Positions 9,345-17,283 of a stretch of DNA of 64,000 nucleotides are shown here, in pieces. The notes below the pieces were generated by a model. It searched no databases. It had not been told where the DNA came from and worked only from the letters and a program-made list of their open reading frames with translations. Origin of the DNA: Bacillus sp. FSL H8-0547 (lineage in GTDB: Bacteria > Bacillota > Bacilli > Bacillales > Bacillaceae); the NCBI GenBank assembly GCA_038002745.1, contig JBBODD010000001.1, positions 496,001 through 560,000 on the forward strand. The letters are read 5' to 3'. Position 1 is the stretch's first letter, and every line of letters starts with the position of its first letter. Made by a program: the position numbers and the translations under genes.

Positions 9345-9509
9345 TTTAGTCCTTTAAATGTCTCCCTCCATGAATGAATTGATAATTAACGATAGGATTA
9401 TTTGGTTTACCCGGAAGACTTTTTCCAATAAACTCCATGCTACCCTATGAAATGCTTATTTGGTGAAGCTGGAAATATAACTTTGCTCAACCATTCTAAT
9501 TACATATAA

Positions 9510-9545
9510 AAAGCACTTGATATTCAAATCATGAATCAAGTGCTA
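9510..9545 (-). terminator. Intrinsic terminator, AGCACTTGAT arms
   Basis: Perfect AGCACTTGAT / ATCAAGTGCT stem followed on the minus strand by a U-run. It terminates the DUF6985-like gene and is homologous to the neighbouring terminators. Confidence 0.85.
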
Positions 9546-9584
9546 TCTTATATTTTTTCCACTTTTCTTTCTACCATTGTAAGT

Positions 9585-10070
9585 TCATAAAACTATATCT
9601 TGATACCCTACTTCTTCTACAACTTCATCTTCAATTTTTATACCCAATCCATCCTCAATGTCCCAAGACACATCACACAATAACCCTAATCTTCTCTTAC
9701 CATTTCTCCTAACTCTTCTTACAATTAACTCAGTTGGTTTCACTAAATCTGCTAAGCCCGTTAAAGAATCTACCTTAGGTGCAATTTTATTTGCTTGTGA
9801 TTCATCACCTAACATTTCTCTATATTCATCGACATTCTCAATGTAGTACTCATAGACTTGCTTTTCCACCTCGTTCATAATATTGTTCATATCTTGAATA
9901 AAATGTTGGAATGCATCTCTTTGTGTATTTGAAAAATCAGCGTCTTCATGCGCATCAACACTCAATAGTATTTTTTCCTCTACGTTATACATTCTAATAG
10001 TCATTTCGCCTCGCCAGAAATTATTTTTATATTCAAGTTCTCCAAACAATTCATCATTAATCAATGTCAT
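9585..10070 (-). CDS. DUF6985-like protein, likely immunity protein
   Basis: A 161-residue soluble protein. The C-terminal signature LGLLCDVSWDIEDGLGI followed by VGYQDIVL matches, from memory, DUF6985/DUF2004-type proteins that often accompany polymorphic toxins. The N-terminal half is a beta-rich FGELEYKNNFWRGEM stretch. The gene is AT-rich, follows the toxin locus in the same direction and ends at a locus-type terminator. No matching toxin is adjacent, so it may be an orphan immunity gene acting against sibling strains. Start ATG 10070; the upstream SD is weak (GGAG). Confidence 0.75.
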   Translation of the reverse strand: MTLINDELFGELEYKNNFWRGEMTIRMYNVEEKILLSVDAHEDADFSNTQRDAFQHFIQDMNNIMNEVEKQVYEYYIENVDEYREMLGDESQANKIAPKVDSLTGLADLVKPTELIVRRVRRNGKRRLGLLCDVSWDIEDGLGIKIEDEVVEEVGYQDIVL

Positions 10071-10124
10071 TTTTTTTCTCCATTCTTTTGCTAATTCTTC
10101 TTCAGCAGTTGAAAAATTATGTTT

Positions 10125-10310
10125 TCAGTCATTAGTCATATTTTCCAACTTGATCTCACCATAGAAAATGTAGAAAAGGCATCCCATTTTTTTACTCGTA
10201 TTTTCCTCTATCATGTTCATGGTGGCCTGTTTTTGAGAGCCAACTCCTTGTATGGCTGCTTGTATGGCTGCTTGTATCGCAGCTTGAGAACGTAAGATTC
10301 CTCCCACGAT
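10125..10310 (-). pseudogene. Degenerate LXG linker fragment with 12-bp repeats
   Basis: The minus strand has a 60-codon frame with AAIQAAIQAAIQ (a GTATGGCTGCTT-type unit, three times), then SQKQATMN, aligning roughly with the linker of the intact toxin (QGASCEKPATTD). Nucleotide similarity to 12480-12530 is visible over about 50 bp. It appears to be a third relic of an LXG gene with a short slippage repeat, not a functional ORF. Confidence 0.55.
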
Positions 10311-10387
10311 TGTGCTGATTTCCTATTGAGGATTATTAATTCAAAAGTATATCTATAAATTTATCAAAGTTTGAATATAATAAAATA

Positions 10388-10425
10388 AAAAGCACTTGTT
10401 ACCTAATTGGCAAACAAGTACTTTT
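10388..10425 (-). terminator. Intrinsic terminator after the immunity gene
   Basis: AGCACTTGTT / AACAAGTACTTTT arms with a U-run on the minus strand. Third member of the homologous terminator set of this locus. Confidence 0.8.
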
Positions 10426-10550
10426 TTGACTATTATCAATAGTGTATAAATTTATGTCATCAACCAATTAATTAGCTTTTGCAAAAAACTTTGCTTTAAA
10501 TGATAAACATCCACCATTACAAAATTTCTCTTAGCATACAAGTTGATATC

Positions 10551-11075
10551 TCACACATTTTTATAATCAAATAGAATTAAAAAATCTTCTTTCTTGTTAA
10601 GCCTTTCTAGATTTGATTTACTATATTCAGTAACAACTGTTACCATTCTATTAATTTCTTCTTCTTTCACAAAGCTGGTTTCAACCGCACTATCCAATAT
10701 AGTGCTAATACTGTCAGTTGTGATTCCTTCTAATGATTGAGGTAAGTACTTCACTCCTTCACTCTTGAATGCTTCCCAAGATGTATAAGCGACAGCATCA
10801 ACCATTAAGGACCAAATTCTAGCAATATCTAAGTCATCTTCTTCCTCTGCATATTCAGAAATTCCTGTAAAGTCTGGATTATCAATAAGCTCATATAATT
10901 CGTCCCCAGTTACTGTTTGAGATTCAACCCATAACCAACACTTATCTAAAGCTTCTCTACCATCTAAGTATCTTTCATCTTCTACACTAATTTTAATAAA
11001 CACTTTTTCAGCAATTGTTAAAACAAAGCCGACTTTAACTTCTTTTTGTAAGTCATGAAACGATAAATTTCTCAT
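10551..11075 (-). CDS. Probable cognate immunity protein (Imm6-like)
   Basis: A 174-residue acidic, mainly helical protein starting 19 bp after the toxin stop, with AGGAGGC before ATG 11075. The central CWLWVESQ and LIDNPDF segments recall the all-helical Imm6 immunity family, though this is memory, not a search. Position directly after the toxin on the same strand is the standard place for the immunity gene. It should neutralise the deaminase-like domain in the cytosol of the producer and its kin. AT-rich like the toxin tip. Confidence 0.75.
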   Translation of the reverse strand: MRNLSFHDLQKEVKVGFVLTIAEKVFIKISVEDERYLDGREALDKCWLWVESQTVTGDELYELIDNPDFTGISEYAEEEDDLDIARIWSLMVDAVAYTSWEAFKSEGVKYLPQSLEGITTDSISTILDSAVETSFVKEEEINRMVTVVTEYSKSNLERLNKKEDFLILFDYKNV

Positions 11076-11094
11076 AGTTGCCTCCTAAGATAAT

Positions 11095-13140
11095 TTACTT
11101 AATAATTTTACCATCTTTTAATTTGAAAGATAACAATCCATTTACTTTAACACTGTTATCAACTTCTGATGTTACATCTATAATTAAATTAGGATATTTT
11201 TTACTAGCCTGAAAAAATATTCCACTTTTCTCGATGGGATAAGGTTTCAGTAACCCCTTACTACATTTATTACAGACACCTCGGGGGTTAGATTGGTGAA
11301 TTTTCAATGTACCTGTTACTGAAATTGGTGAAATGCCAGCTTTATTAATTGCGGAATCAAATTCATTTAATACTCCTTCTTCCGCATGCCTCGTAAACTG
11401 TGCTAATTTAGGATTTTTCAGATGATCATATGGAGCTCTGAACTCCCTGTTAGGTAAGATTGTATCTAATGAAGGTAATCCTGCCTCTTTTCTAACTTCT
11501 GGTGATCCGCCTTCAAAAGTCAAATGTTCAAGTCCTTTAACATCCGTTTTTCCTACTGCAATAGTATTAGTTTCAGGAACATTCCACTTTTTACGAAGTG
11601 CATCCAATTCTTCTTTATCCAATTGGATTTTCCTGTTACCCGTACCCCTAACCAAATCTTCAATTTTTCCACTTACATCCCCAACAACCCTCTCAACGCT
11701 CTTCGAAGCATTAACAATTGTATCCCCAGCATTTTTTGCTACATCCCTCAAAGTATCCGAATCCATAGGTCCATTGAATGCAAGTGCTCTTGAAATTGGT
11801 GTATTCATTACAGCATCCACCATCCGCCCCATCCCCATCTTCGTCCGAACCAGCGGCCCCTTCATAACATCCTCATAAGTCTTTTTCAAAAGGACGTTGA
11901 TTTTCTCCGGATTCAACACATGCTTGGCTTTTCTGTAGATGTCCGCTGCCTGGTTGCTGAGGGCTTTCATGTTGACGATGGTTTTGAACAGGTTGGACTG
12001 GACAAAATCGTTAATCTGTTTTTTGTAGCGGTGGGCTTCTTTTATGACGGTTTCCTTCATGTAGTCTTTGAGTTTTGCAGTGTCCATGACGTTGAAGGGA
12101 ATGCTTTTTGGTTTTTCTGCATCAGCCAGTTTTCCGAGTTTGCTCAGTTTGCCGGCTTTGCTGACTTTGTCGAGGCCGCCTGTGAAGAAGGTGGCAGCAA
12201 TTGAAAGGGTGCCGTAGGTAAAGAACCGTGATCTGCTTCGGGCGTCGCCGTTGATGACGTCGCGTTCCCATGCAGCTTCAAGGGCCCCTATCATGGCGCC
12301 GATGGTTTCGTCGATGTTGATGACGGCGTTTATGATGCCCATGACCAGTCCAGGGAAATCTGTGAAAATGGCGATGATCAGGTCAAAGAGGCCTACGACA
12401 AGATCTTTGACAAACTGGTAGATTCCTTCGACGATTCCGGCTAAGACATCTCCGAAGATTTGGAGGAGATTTTTATCCTCTTTTACATCCGTGGTGGCCG
12501 GTTTTTCACAGCTGGCGCCCTGGACTTGTCCATCTGTTTTTACAGTAGCCGGCTGGAAAAGATTTTGCAAGTCGTTTACTTTTTTTACGACCGTCTGCAG
12601 TTCATTCTCAAGGTTCGTCAGGAGCGAAGCCTGGCGATGGTCGAATTCTGAGAGCTGTTCGCTCGTTTGATTTTTTTCTCGTCTCGCTTTCTCCACCATT
12701 TCTGCGAAGAAGCGGTCGTCTATTTTCGGCAGTGCTACGATGTCAGCGACTCTGTTAATGGTGGCGTTCGTTTCGTTCGTCAGCTGGTTTGTCCGATCTC
12801 TGGCTCTGGTTAAATCCTGTTCGACCTGCTGGTCAAGAAAACTCCGGCGGATATAGCCTGAACGGGAGGGCTCCAGGTTGTGGAGTGATTTTTTCATGCT
12901 GTCGAGCGTTGTTTGATAGTGTGCGAGAAAGGCAGAGTAGCTCGACATGACAGGGAGGTGATGCTTTTCATAGAAAAAGCGGATGGCCTCCCCGCCTTCA
13001 CCTTTGAAGGCATCTTCGAGATCAACGATTCCCTTTACCGCCGTTTCAAGCTGCTTGATCTGCTCTGTCTGTGACGTTATTTTTTCTTTCGTTTTGTCAA
13101 TGGCCGAGTGAAAGGCATCAGCATCAAGTACATGTGTCAT
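11095..13140 (-). CDS. LXG-domain polymorphic toxin with deaminase-like C-terminus (YwqJ type)
   Basis: A 681-residue T7SS effector. Residues 1-200 form the helical LXG domain used for secretion through the Yuk/Ess system. A linker (QGASCEKPATTD) and a hydrophobic segment around 225-300 (VVGLFDLIIAIF) follow. The tip (about 567-681) has HAE at 585-587 and CNKC at 623-626, the zinc-binding and proton-shuttle pattern of nucleic-acid cytidine deaminases such as the YwqJ group. DNA composition changes sharply near 11,850: GC-richer shared body, AT-rich tip, as expected from tip exchange. Preceded by YwqI-like and YwqH-like partners and followed by an immunity gene. Substrate (DNA, RNA or nucleotide) is not known. 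Confidence 0.88.
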   Translation of the reverse strand: MTHVLDADAFHSAIDKTKEKITSQTEQIKQLETAVKGIVDLEDAFKGEGGEAIRFFYEKHHLPVMSSYSAFLAHYQTTLDSMKKSLHNLEPSRSGYIRRSFLDQQVEQDLTRARDRTNQLTNETNATINRVADIVALPKIDDRFFAEMVEKARREKNQTSEQLSEFDHRQASLLTNLENELQTVVKKVNDLQNLFQPATVKTDGQVQGASCEKPATTDVKEDKNLLQIFGDVLAGIVEGIYQFVKDLVVGLFDLIIAIFTDFPGLVMGIINAVINIDETIGAMIGALEAAWERDVINGDARSRSRFFTYGTLSIAATFFTGGLDKVSKAGKLSKLGKLADAEKPKSIPFNVMDTAKLKDYMKETVIKEAHRYKKQINDFVQSNLFKTIVNMKALSNQAADIYRKAKHVLNPEKINVLLKKTYEDVMKGPLVRTKMGMGRMVDAVMNTPISRALAFNGPMDSDTLRDVAKNAGDTIVNASKSVERVVGDVSGKIEDLVRGTGNRKIQLDKEELDALRKKWNVPETNTIAVGKTDVKGLEHLTFEGGSPEVRKEAGLPSLDTILPNREFRAPYDHLKNPKLAQFTRHAEEGVLNEFDSAINKAGISPISVTGTLKIHQSNPRGVCNKCSKGLLKPYPIEKSGIFFQASKKYPNLIIDVTSEVDNSVKVNGLLSFKLKDGKIIK

Positions 13141-13147
13141 CCGTTCC

Positions 13148-13429
13148 TCACCTTCCTCCAGCGATCGCAGCGGAAAGATGTTCGTCAGCTTTTTTCATCT
13201 GATCAACTGATTGCCGGGTTGCATCTGCATTAAGGATAAGCAGTTCCTTATAGGTTTCCATCGCTTTCTGGCAGGCTTCATTTACTTCGTTCAGCTTTTT
13301 TATCGCTTCAAGGTCATTTCCAGAACCGATACCTGTAGGAAAATCAGTCTGAAAGGTGTGTATAGCCGCTTTCATGGCGGATAAAGCTTCTTCTATTTCT
13401 CCGTAATGGATTTTTATTTCCGTTCCCAA
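13148..13429 (-). CDS. YwqI-like small helical LXG partner protein (DUF5344)
   Basis: A 93-residue helical protein (IHYGEIEEALSAMKAA...; KKADEHLSAAIAGGR at the end) lying 7 bp before the LXG toxin start. It matches the YwqI/DUF5344 family. Such WXG100-sized proteins (LapX-type) bind the LXG domain and form the secreted targeting complex. The start ATG 13429 follows GGAGAGG (7 nt). Confidence 0.85.
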   Translation of the reverse strand: MGTEIKIHYGEIEEALSAMKAAIHTFQTDFPTGIGSGNDLEAIKKLNEVNEACQKAMETYKELLILNADATRQSVDQMKKADEHLSAAIAGGR

Positions 13430-13444
13430 TCCGTTCCTCTCCCT

Positions 13445-13813
13445 TTACCGGGTTTTTTCCGAAAGCAATGCTTCTCTTCGTTCTTCTGCTTCAAGTGAGG
13501 CAATGGCTGCTTTTACATGGTTGATCTCTGTCATAATCTGCTGGATTTTTTGATCCAGCACCTGGAATACATCACGAAATTGAGCCATATGAATCTCCTC
13601 ATGCGCGGGCTGTATGTCGTTTTCCCGAATTCTATGAAACTCATTGGACAGCTCACCGTACCATGTATCTGGCGTTAAATCCGGTTCTGCCGCGAGGTGC
13701 CGGCTGCTGAAAAAGTCATACTGGTGATCAGACAATTGGCTGCTGCATGTGCGCAGGCGAGAAAGCTTCTCTTCCAAGTCGCGCAGCTTTGAGTTTTGGG
13801 CTGATAAAGACAA
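13445..13813 (-). CDS. YwqH-like LXG partner protein (DUF5082)
   Basis: A 122-residue coiled-coil protein, first gene of the toxin operon. The frame stays open upstream to 13912, but TTG 13813 is chosen because a strong AGGAGGTG lies 7 nt before it and the upstream residues look non-coding. The coiled coil starts at once (SKLRDLEEKLSRL), and the C-terminal half is rich in Q/I/E heptads. YwqH-type proteins are second LXG chaperones (LapY-like) needed for toxin export. Operon order YwqH-YwqI-LXG-immunity matches B. subtilis ywqHIJK. Confidence 0.82.
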   Translation of the reverse strand: MSLSAQNSKLRDLEEKLSRLRTCSSQLSDHQYDFFSSRHLAAEPDLTPDTWYGELSNEFHRIRENDIQPAHEEIHMAQFRDVFQVLDQKIQQIMTEINHVKAAIASLEAEERREALLSEKTR

Positions 13814-14038
13814 AGGTTTGCACCTCCTGTATATACTTACCTCTTCAAATTTTAGCACTTTTTCCCATTTATACCTATTAGCATTTAGTCCCTGTTTGCA
13901 GATTCGACACATTTTTTAATGAGTCTAACTGCCTATTCCCCTTTCACTTAGCGTGATGGACTTACCAAAAACACCGCAGTTTTTTATCGGAATCCGCAAA
14001 GCGGGACCGCAATTTATCATGTCTTTCTCCATGAAATG

Positions 14039-14076
14039 AACAAAACACCTGATGCGGGAGACAATCAGGTGTGTTT
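14039..14076 (-). terminator. Intrinsic terminator after the 58-aa gene
   Basis: ACACCTGAT / ATCAGGTGTGT arms around a 10-bp loop, 10 bp after the stop of the small minus-strand gene, with a U-rich end. Confidence 0.75.
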
Positions 14077-14085
14077 GTAAATAAT

Positions 14086-14262
14086 CTAGCGTTTCCTTTC
14101 TTTATGCTTATCTAATTTTAGCTCCATGATCTCTTTTTCAAGTTTATCGATTCGCTTCTTTGTTGTGTTGCGGGATTTGAAAAAAAGGATGATAAGTGAC
14201 ACAGTCCCAGCGATCAGTGCAATGGTAAAGACCTGAAAAATCACATCTCCTGTATTTAGCAT
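14086..14262 (-). CDS. Small membrane protein with C-terminal coiled coil (DUF4083-like)
   Basis: A 58-residue frame: one membrane helix (VIFQVFTIALIAGTVSLIILFF) followed by a basic coiled coil (KKRIDKLEKEIMELKLDKHK). The layout matches DUF4083-type small Bacillus membrane proteins as I remember them. GGAAAGGA precedes ATG 14262 by about 8 nt. It has its own terminator. Confidence 0.7.
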   Translation of the reverse strand: MLNTGDVIFQVFTIALIAGTVSLIILFFKSRNTTKKRIDKLEKEIMELKLDKHKERKR

Positions 14263-14335
14263 AAAGCAGTATCCTTTCCGGAAATAAGTATAATGAATAT
14301 ACGTTTCCGGCAGGAGAAAGTTTCGTCTTTAGAAA

Positions 14336-14527
14336 TTACCTGTACCCGCTCCCTTTCACAATCAGCACCAAGATCACTGCAAGCAGTAACCCTCCAAGAA
14401 TAAACGGTCCAAGACCCGAACTGTAGACAAGATACACTTTCACATGCTGAATGGTGGTGACGATCACATAAACGAAGAAAATCAGACTCAGTCCGGCAAT
14501 CAGCGGAACATATGGATTTCGCTTCAA
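14336..14527 (-). CDS. Small two-helix membrane protein (63 aa)
   Basis: Two hydrophobic helices (about 8-28 and 38-58) with a short linker and basic ends. Family not recognised. Start ATG 14527, preceded by a plausible purine-rich site. It is likely a real small membrane protein because the frame is clean and the hydrophobicity is regular, but no function can be given. Confidence 0.6.
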   Translation of the reverse strand: MKRNPYVPLIAGLSLIFFVYVIVTTIQHVKVYLVYSSGLGPFILGGLLLAVILVLIVKGSGYR

Positions 14528-14591
14528 GTTGATCAGCCCTTTTTAAAAGCTTTTAATTATTCGTATGCCTGCGACAATTTGTATCATGCAA

Positions 14592-14625
14592 AAAAGGCGC
14601 CATTCAATAAAGAATGTGCGCCTTT
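14592..14625 (-). terminator. Intrinsic terminator
   Basis: AAAGGCGC...GCGCCTTT stem 8 bp after the stop of the 14633-15184 gene, with a U-run on the minus strand. Confidence 0.85.
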
Positions 14626-14632
14626 CATAACT

Positions 14633-15184
14633 TTACATATCCTGTCCTTTTGTCTCCAATTTCTTTGGAAACAAGGTGTAGCTGAAGCTGATCAGAAAAT
14701 CCACTCCAAGAACAAGCGTCCAGATCTGCAGTGTTCTAAACAGCTGCTCGGTTTGCTGTCCATTGTTGATATATAAAATAATCGCGCCAAGAAAGGATGC
14801 ACCAATTCCCCATGCAAGGAGATGGCGCAGCCAGCCTTCCCTTTCACGCTTCGCATGTTCTCCTCCGTGCTTTGCTTTTTTCGGCGGTTTTTCGCCATTG
14901 GCAAACCTGTAGGCAAAGTGCCGGTCCGCCCACTTGATCATGCTGTGTCCGAATGCAATACTCACTCCAATGTAAATGGCCGCAACGCCGTGCACCATGG
15001 TGGCGGTTGCGCCATTTTTTAAATCAAGTATCGTTGCTGCCAGAAGCACCAGGTCTACAACCGGTGTACAAATCAGTAAAAATGCGCCAAGTTTCTTCTT
15101 TTTCAAAAGATATCTTGCAGCCAAACCCGCTAATACAAAGACCCAAAATCCAATTTCACATGCAATAATCAGCCAGCCAATCAA
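14633..15184 (-). CDS. Polytopic membrane protein (183 aa), function unknown
   Basis: Five or so hydrophobic segments (e.g. IIACEIGFWVFVLAGLAARY, LLICTPVVDLVLLAATIL) with a charged cytoplasmic loop between helices three and four (KPPKKAKHGGEHAKREREGW). It resembles Bacillus integral membrane proteins of the YmcC kind, but I would not assign a symbol. It is divergent from the tetR gene with an 84-bp gap holding dyads, so it is the likely target of that repressor. Confidence 0.7.
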   Translation of the reverse strand: MIGWLIIACEIGFWVFVLAGLAARYLLKKKKLGAFLLICTPVVDLVLLAATILDLKNGATATMVHGVAAIYIGVSIAFGHSMIKWADRHFAYRFANGEKPPKKAKHGGEHAKREREGWLRHLLAWGIGASFLGAIILYINNGQQTEQLFRTLQIWTLVLGVDFLISFSYTLFPKKLETKGQDM

Positions 15185-15211
15185 GTAAGCTCCCCCTTAT
15201 TTAACACAAGT

Positions 15212-15262
15212 GTATGATTTCATACTAACAGAATGTTTTTTATAATACAACTGTGTTATAAT
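15212..15262. promoter_or_regulatory. Divergent promoter/operator region of tetR and the membrane-protein gene
   Basis: A perfect GTATGA-TT-TCATAC dyad (15212-15225) lies next to two TATAAT hexamers (15241-15246, 15257-15262) enclosing an imperfect ACAAC/TGTGTT dyad. This is a plausible TetR operator overlapping the start sites. The distal TATAAT is only 6 bp before the tetR ATG. Confidence 0.5.
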
Positions 15263-15268
15263 AAAGAC

Positions 15269-15862
15269 ATGCCAAAAATAATTGATCATGACAAACGAAA
15301 ACAGCAAATAGCCGAAGCCACGTGGAAAGTGATTGCCGAGGAAGGCATTGAGCAGGCGACGGTCCGGAAGATTGCAAAAGCGACCGGACTGTCTGCGGGA
15401 GCCCTGAGGCACTACTTTTCCACACAGTCTGAGCTGCTTGTATATTCCATGAACCTCGTTTCTGAACGGGTAAAAGAACGGACAATGTCCAAAACGTACC
15501 AAGGGGATCCGATCGATCTTGTAAAAGAGGCCCTGTCGGAACTGCTTCCGATTGATGATGAGAGAAGACTGGAAATGGAGGTGTGGCTCGTTTTCTCCGT
15601 CAAAACACTTGTAGACGAAAAACTGCGTGCTTTAAGTGAAGATGTTTACGTGGAAATGAAAGAAGGAATCAGCGCCATCATTCAGCTGCTCGTCAATCTT
15701 GGACTGCTGAAAGAGGATTGTAATCCGGATGAAGAAGCGGTCAGGCTGCATGTATTAGTCGATGGTCTTGCCGTGCATCACTTGCTGCACCCCGTTTCTT
15801 TTACGCAGCAGCAAATGCTGGATGCGCTCCAGTATCATTTGAAATCCATTTGTACGTTTTAA
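15269..15862 (+). CDS. TetR-family transcriptional regulator
   Basis: A 197-residue TetR protein. The HTH (residues ~10-55) contains VIAEEGIEQATVRKIAKATG and LSAGALRHYFSTQSELL, and the variable C-terminal ligand domain is helical. ATG 15269 is chosen because the family N-terminus starts there; the longer frame from 15233 adds nothing family-like. No Shine-Dalgarno is visible and a TATAAT ends 6 bp before the ATG, so the mRNA may be leaderless. It probably represses itself and the divergent membrane-protein gene. Confidence 0.88.
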   Translation: MPKIIDHDKRKQQIAEATWKVIAEEGIEQATVRKIAKATGLSAGALRHYFSTQSELLVYSMNLVSERVKERTMSKTYQGDPIDLVKEALSELLPIDDERRLEMEVWLVFSVKTLVDEKLRALSEDVYVEMKEGISAIIQLLVNLGLLKEDCNPDEEAVRLHVLVDGLAVHHLLHPVSFTQQQMLDALQYHLKSICTF

Positions 15863-15888
15863 AGGGAGGGCTACTCCGGTCCTCCCTT
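15862..15888. terminator. Shared terminator-like hairpin between convergent genes
   Basis: AAGGGAGG...CCTCCCTT stem begins at the last base of the tetR stop and overlaps the last codons of the convergent membrane-protein gene. U-runs are short, so strength is uncertain. Confidence 0.5.
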
Positions 15889-16335
15889 CAGTACTTCCTG
15901 CTGCCAGAGTTGATAGAGATAAATCAAAACTGCCATGAGCGTAAAGGTCAAATATATCTCCCAGTTTGTATAGTTCACAAGCTTATACAAGCCAAGGCTC
16001 TCAAACCATTCATTCAAAGGAAAAGCAAACACAGCATCGATTGCCAGATTAATCAGCAAATACAGCTTGAAGTTTCCAAAGGTGAAATAAAATATCCAGA
16101 TGGTTCCCACTAGGAAGGCTCCGTATACAAACGGAAAGTATGTAATAATCTGCGGCAAAAAAGTTTCTTTCACCACCCACCATTTGTATGTATAGGCGAG
16201 CTCGTTCTGCACGGTTACGAGTAGTGATGCAAATATGGCGACCGGCATAAATCGTTTAATGGCGTGCTTTTCTAAAAAAAACAATGATAGCCAGGGAACA
16301 AGAAATGATGACCAAATGATAAAATTTTTGAACAT
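15871..16335 (-). CDS. CBO0543-family membrane protein
   Basis: A 154-residue membrane protein with five predicted helices and many aromatic residues (WSSFLVPWLSLFF, FPFVYGAFLVGTIWIFYF). Composition and length fit the CBO0543 family of Bacillus and Clostridium membrane proteins, of unknown function. ATG 16335 is preferred to 16350 because GAGGAG lies 8 nt before it. Confidence 0.7.
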   Translation of the reverse strand: MFKNFIIWSSFLVPWLSLFFLEKHAIKRFMPVAIFASLLVTVQNELAYTYKWWVVKETFLPQIITYFPFVYGAFLVGTIWIFYFTFGNFKLYLLINLAIDAVFAFPLNEWFESLGLYKLVNYTNWEIYLTFTLMAVLIYLYQLWQQEVLKGGPE

Positions 16336-16398
16336 ACCGTTTCTCCTCACAGGATTAATAGGTATAATCTCTCCTATCCCTGGAAAATCATTCGGGTA

Positions 16399-16446
16399 TA
16401 GAACAAAAAGAGCAGCCGCTGATTCTAGTCAGTGACCGCTCTTTTT
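16399..16446 (-). terminator. Intrinsic terminator after the VOC gene
   Basis: AACAAAAAGAGC / GCTCTTTTTGTT arms with a 22-bp loop, overlapping the last bases before the VOC stop and with a U-run on the minus strand. Confidence 0.75.
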
Positions 16447-16447
16447 G

Positions 16448-16831
16448 TTACATAGCCGTGCAAATTTCAATATAATGACCGTCCGGATCCGTTACATAGG
16501 CGACCGTTTGTCCCCATGGTTTGACTGTCGGCTCCTTGACAACAGGCACTCCGGCGCTGCGCAGCTTTTCGATTGTTGCTTCAACATTCTCAACGGTAAA
16601 TCCGACCTCGAAGCTTTGGGGTGCATCCGTCTTTGGCATGTCCAGTCCAATCAGTTCTTGCACAGACTCACGTGTATTCATAGATAAAGTCGTCGCCCCG
16701 GTGTCAAACTCAACATATGTTCCCTGCTGCATTTTCACCTTCAAACCAAGTTGATCACGGTAAAATTTCATTGATTTTTCGAAATCAGTTACATACAGAA
16801 TGACGTATTTCATCGATAAGTTCATTTGCAC
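16448..16831 (-). CDS. VOC-superfamily (glyoxalase/bleomycin-resistance-like) protein
   Basis: A 127-residue protein made of two beta-alpha-beta-beta-beta modules. The first is YVILYVTDFEKSMKFYRDQLG, and the second ends TDPDGHYIEI, a typical VOC metal-site motif. It may be a small lyase, dioxygenase or resistance protein. The N-terminal metal His is absent (Y in its place), so the metal site may be incomplete. Alternative starts at M1 or M3; an internal MKYVILYV start is also possible. Confidence 0.8.
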   Translation of the reverse strand: MQMNLSMKYVILYVTDFEKSMKFYRDQLGLKVKMQQGTYVEFDTGATTLSMNTRESVQELIGLDMPKTDAPQSFEVGFTVENVEATIEKLRSAGVPVVKEPTVKPWGQTVAYVTDPDGHYIEICTAM

Positions 16832-16911
16832 AGCCCTCTCTCCGCTTATAGATTAGCTAATTTCTTCCATAGATATAAGCTAAAGCTATTCATTGGAGAT
16901 GTCAACGGGTG

Positions 16912-17016
16912 TTACTTGCACGTTCTGCTGTTTTACTTGAAAAAATGCCTCTTTTACTTGAAAATGCACAACCTTTACTTGCCGAATTTCTGCCTTTACT
17001 TGAAAATTTCCAGATG
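16912..17016. repeat. Tandem array family B, block 1, exact 21-bp period
   Basis: Five copies of TTACTTG begin at 16912, 16933, 16954, 16975 and 16996, spaced exactly 21 bp, each followed by A-rich or mixed 14-bp tails (for example TTACTTGAAAATGCACAAC). It lies between the VOC start and the ada terminator. Confidence 0.9.
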
Positions 17017-17138
17017 CCTCCTAAATTATGAGCCGCAATCCTGTGGTTCACTTAGAATTAAGGCTCTGCTAATCGCCTTTTGTATCTAATGCACTCTATT
17101 TAGCTATGCTGCATGGCGTCCGAACAGCGAGTCATCGG

Positions 17139-17243
17139 TTACTTGCCATCTCCGCCGTTTTACTTGAAAAAATGCGTCTTTTAGTTGAAAATGCACAACC
17201 TTTACTTGCTGAATTGCTGCCTTTACTTGAAATCTTCTAGGTG
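17139..17243. repeat. Tandem array family B, block 2, exact 21-bp period
   Basis: Five TTACTTG/TTAGTTG anchors at 17139, 17160, 17181, 17202 and 17223, again spaced exactly 21 bp. The tails match block 1 position by position, so the five-unit block was copied as a whole. The 120 bp between the blocks show nothing recognised. Confidence 0.9.
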
Positions 17244-17283
17244 TCTCCTACTTACATCTTTACCAGCCAGATTCAGATCGCAA

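Noticed and set aside
16912-17243. tRNA or riboswitch in the family B region
   Set aside because: Strict 21-bp direct repeats with no stems; no known aptamer motif.
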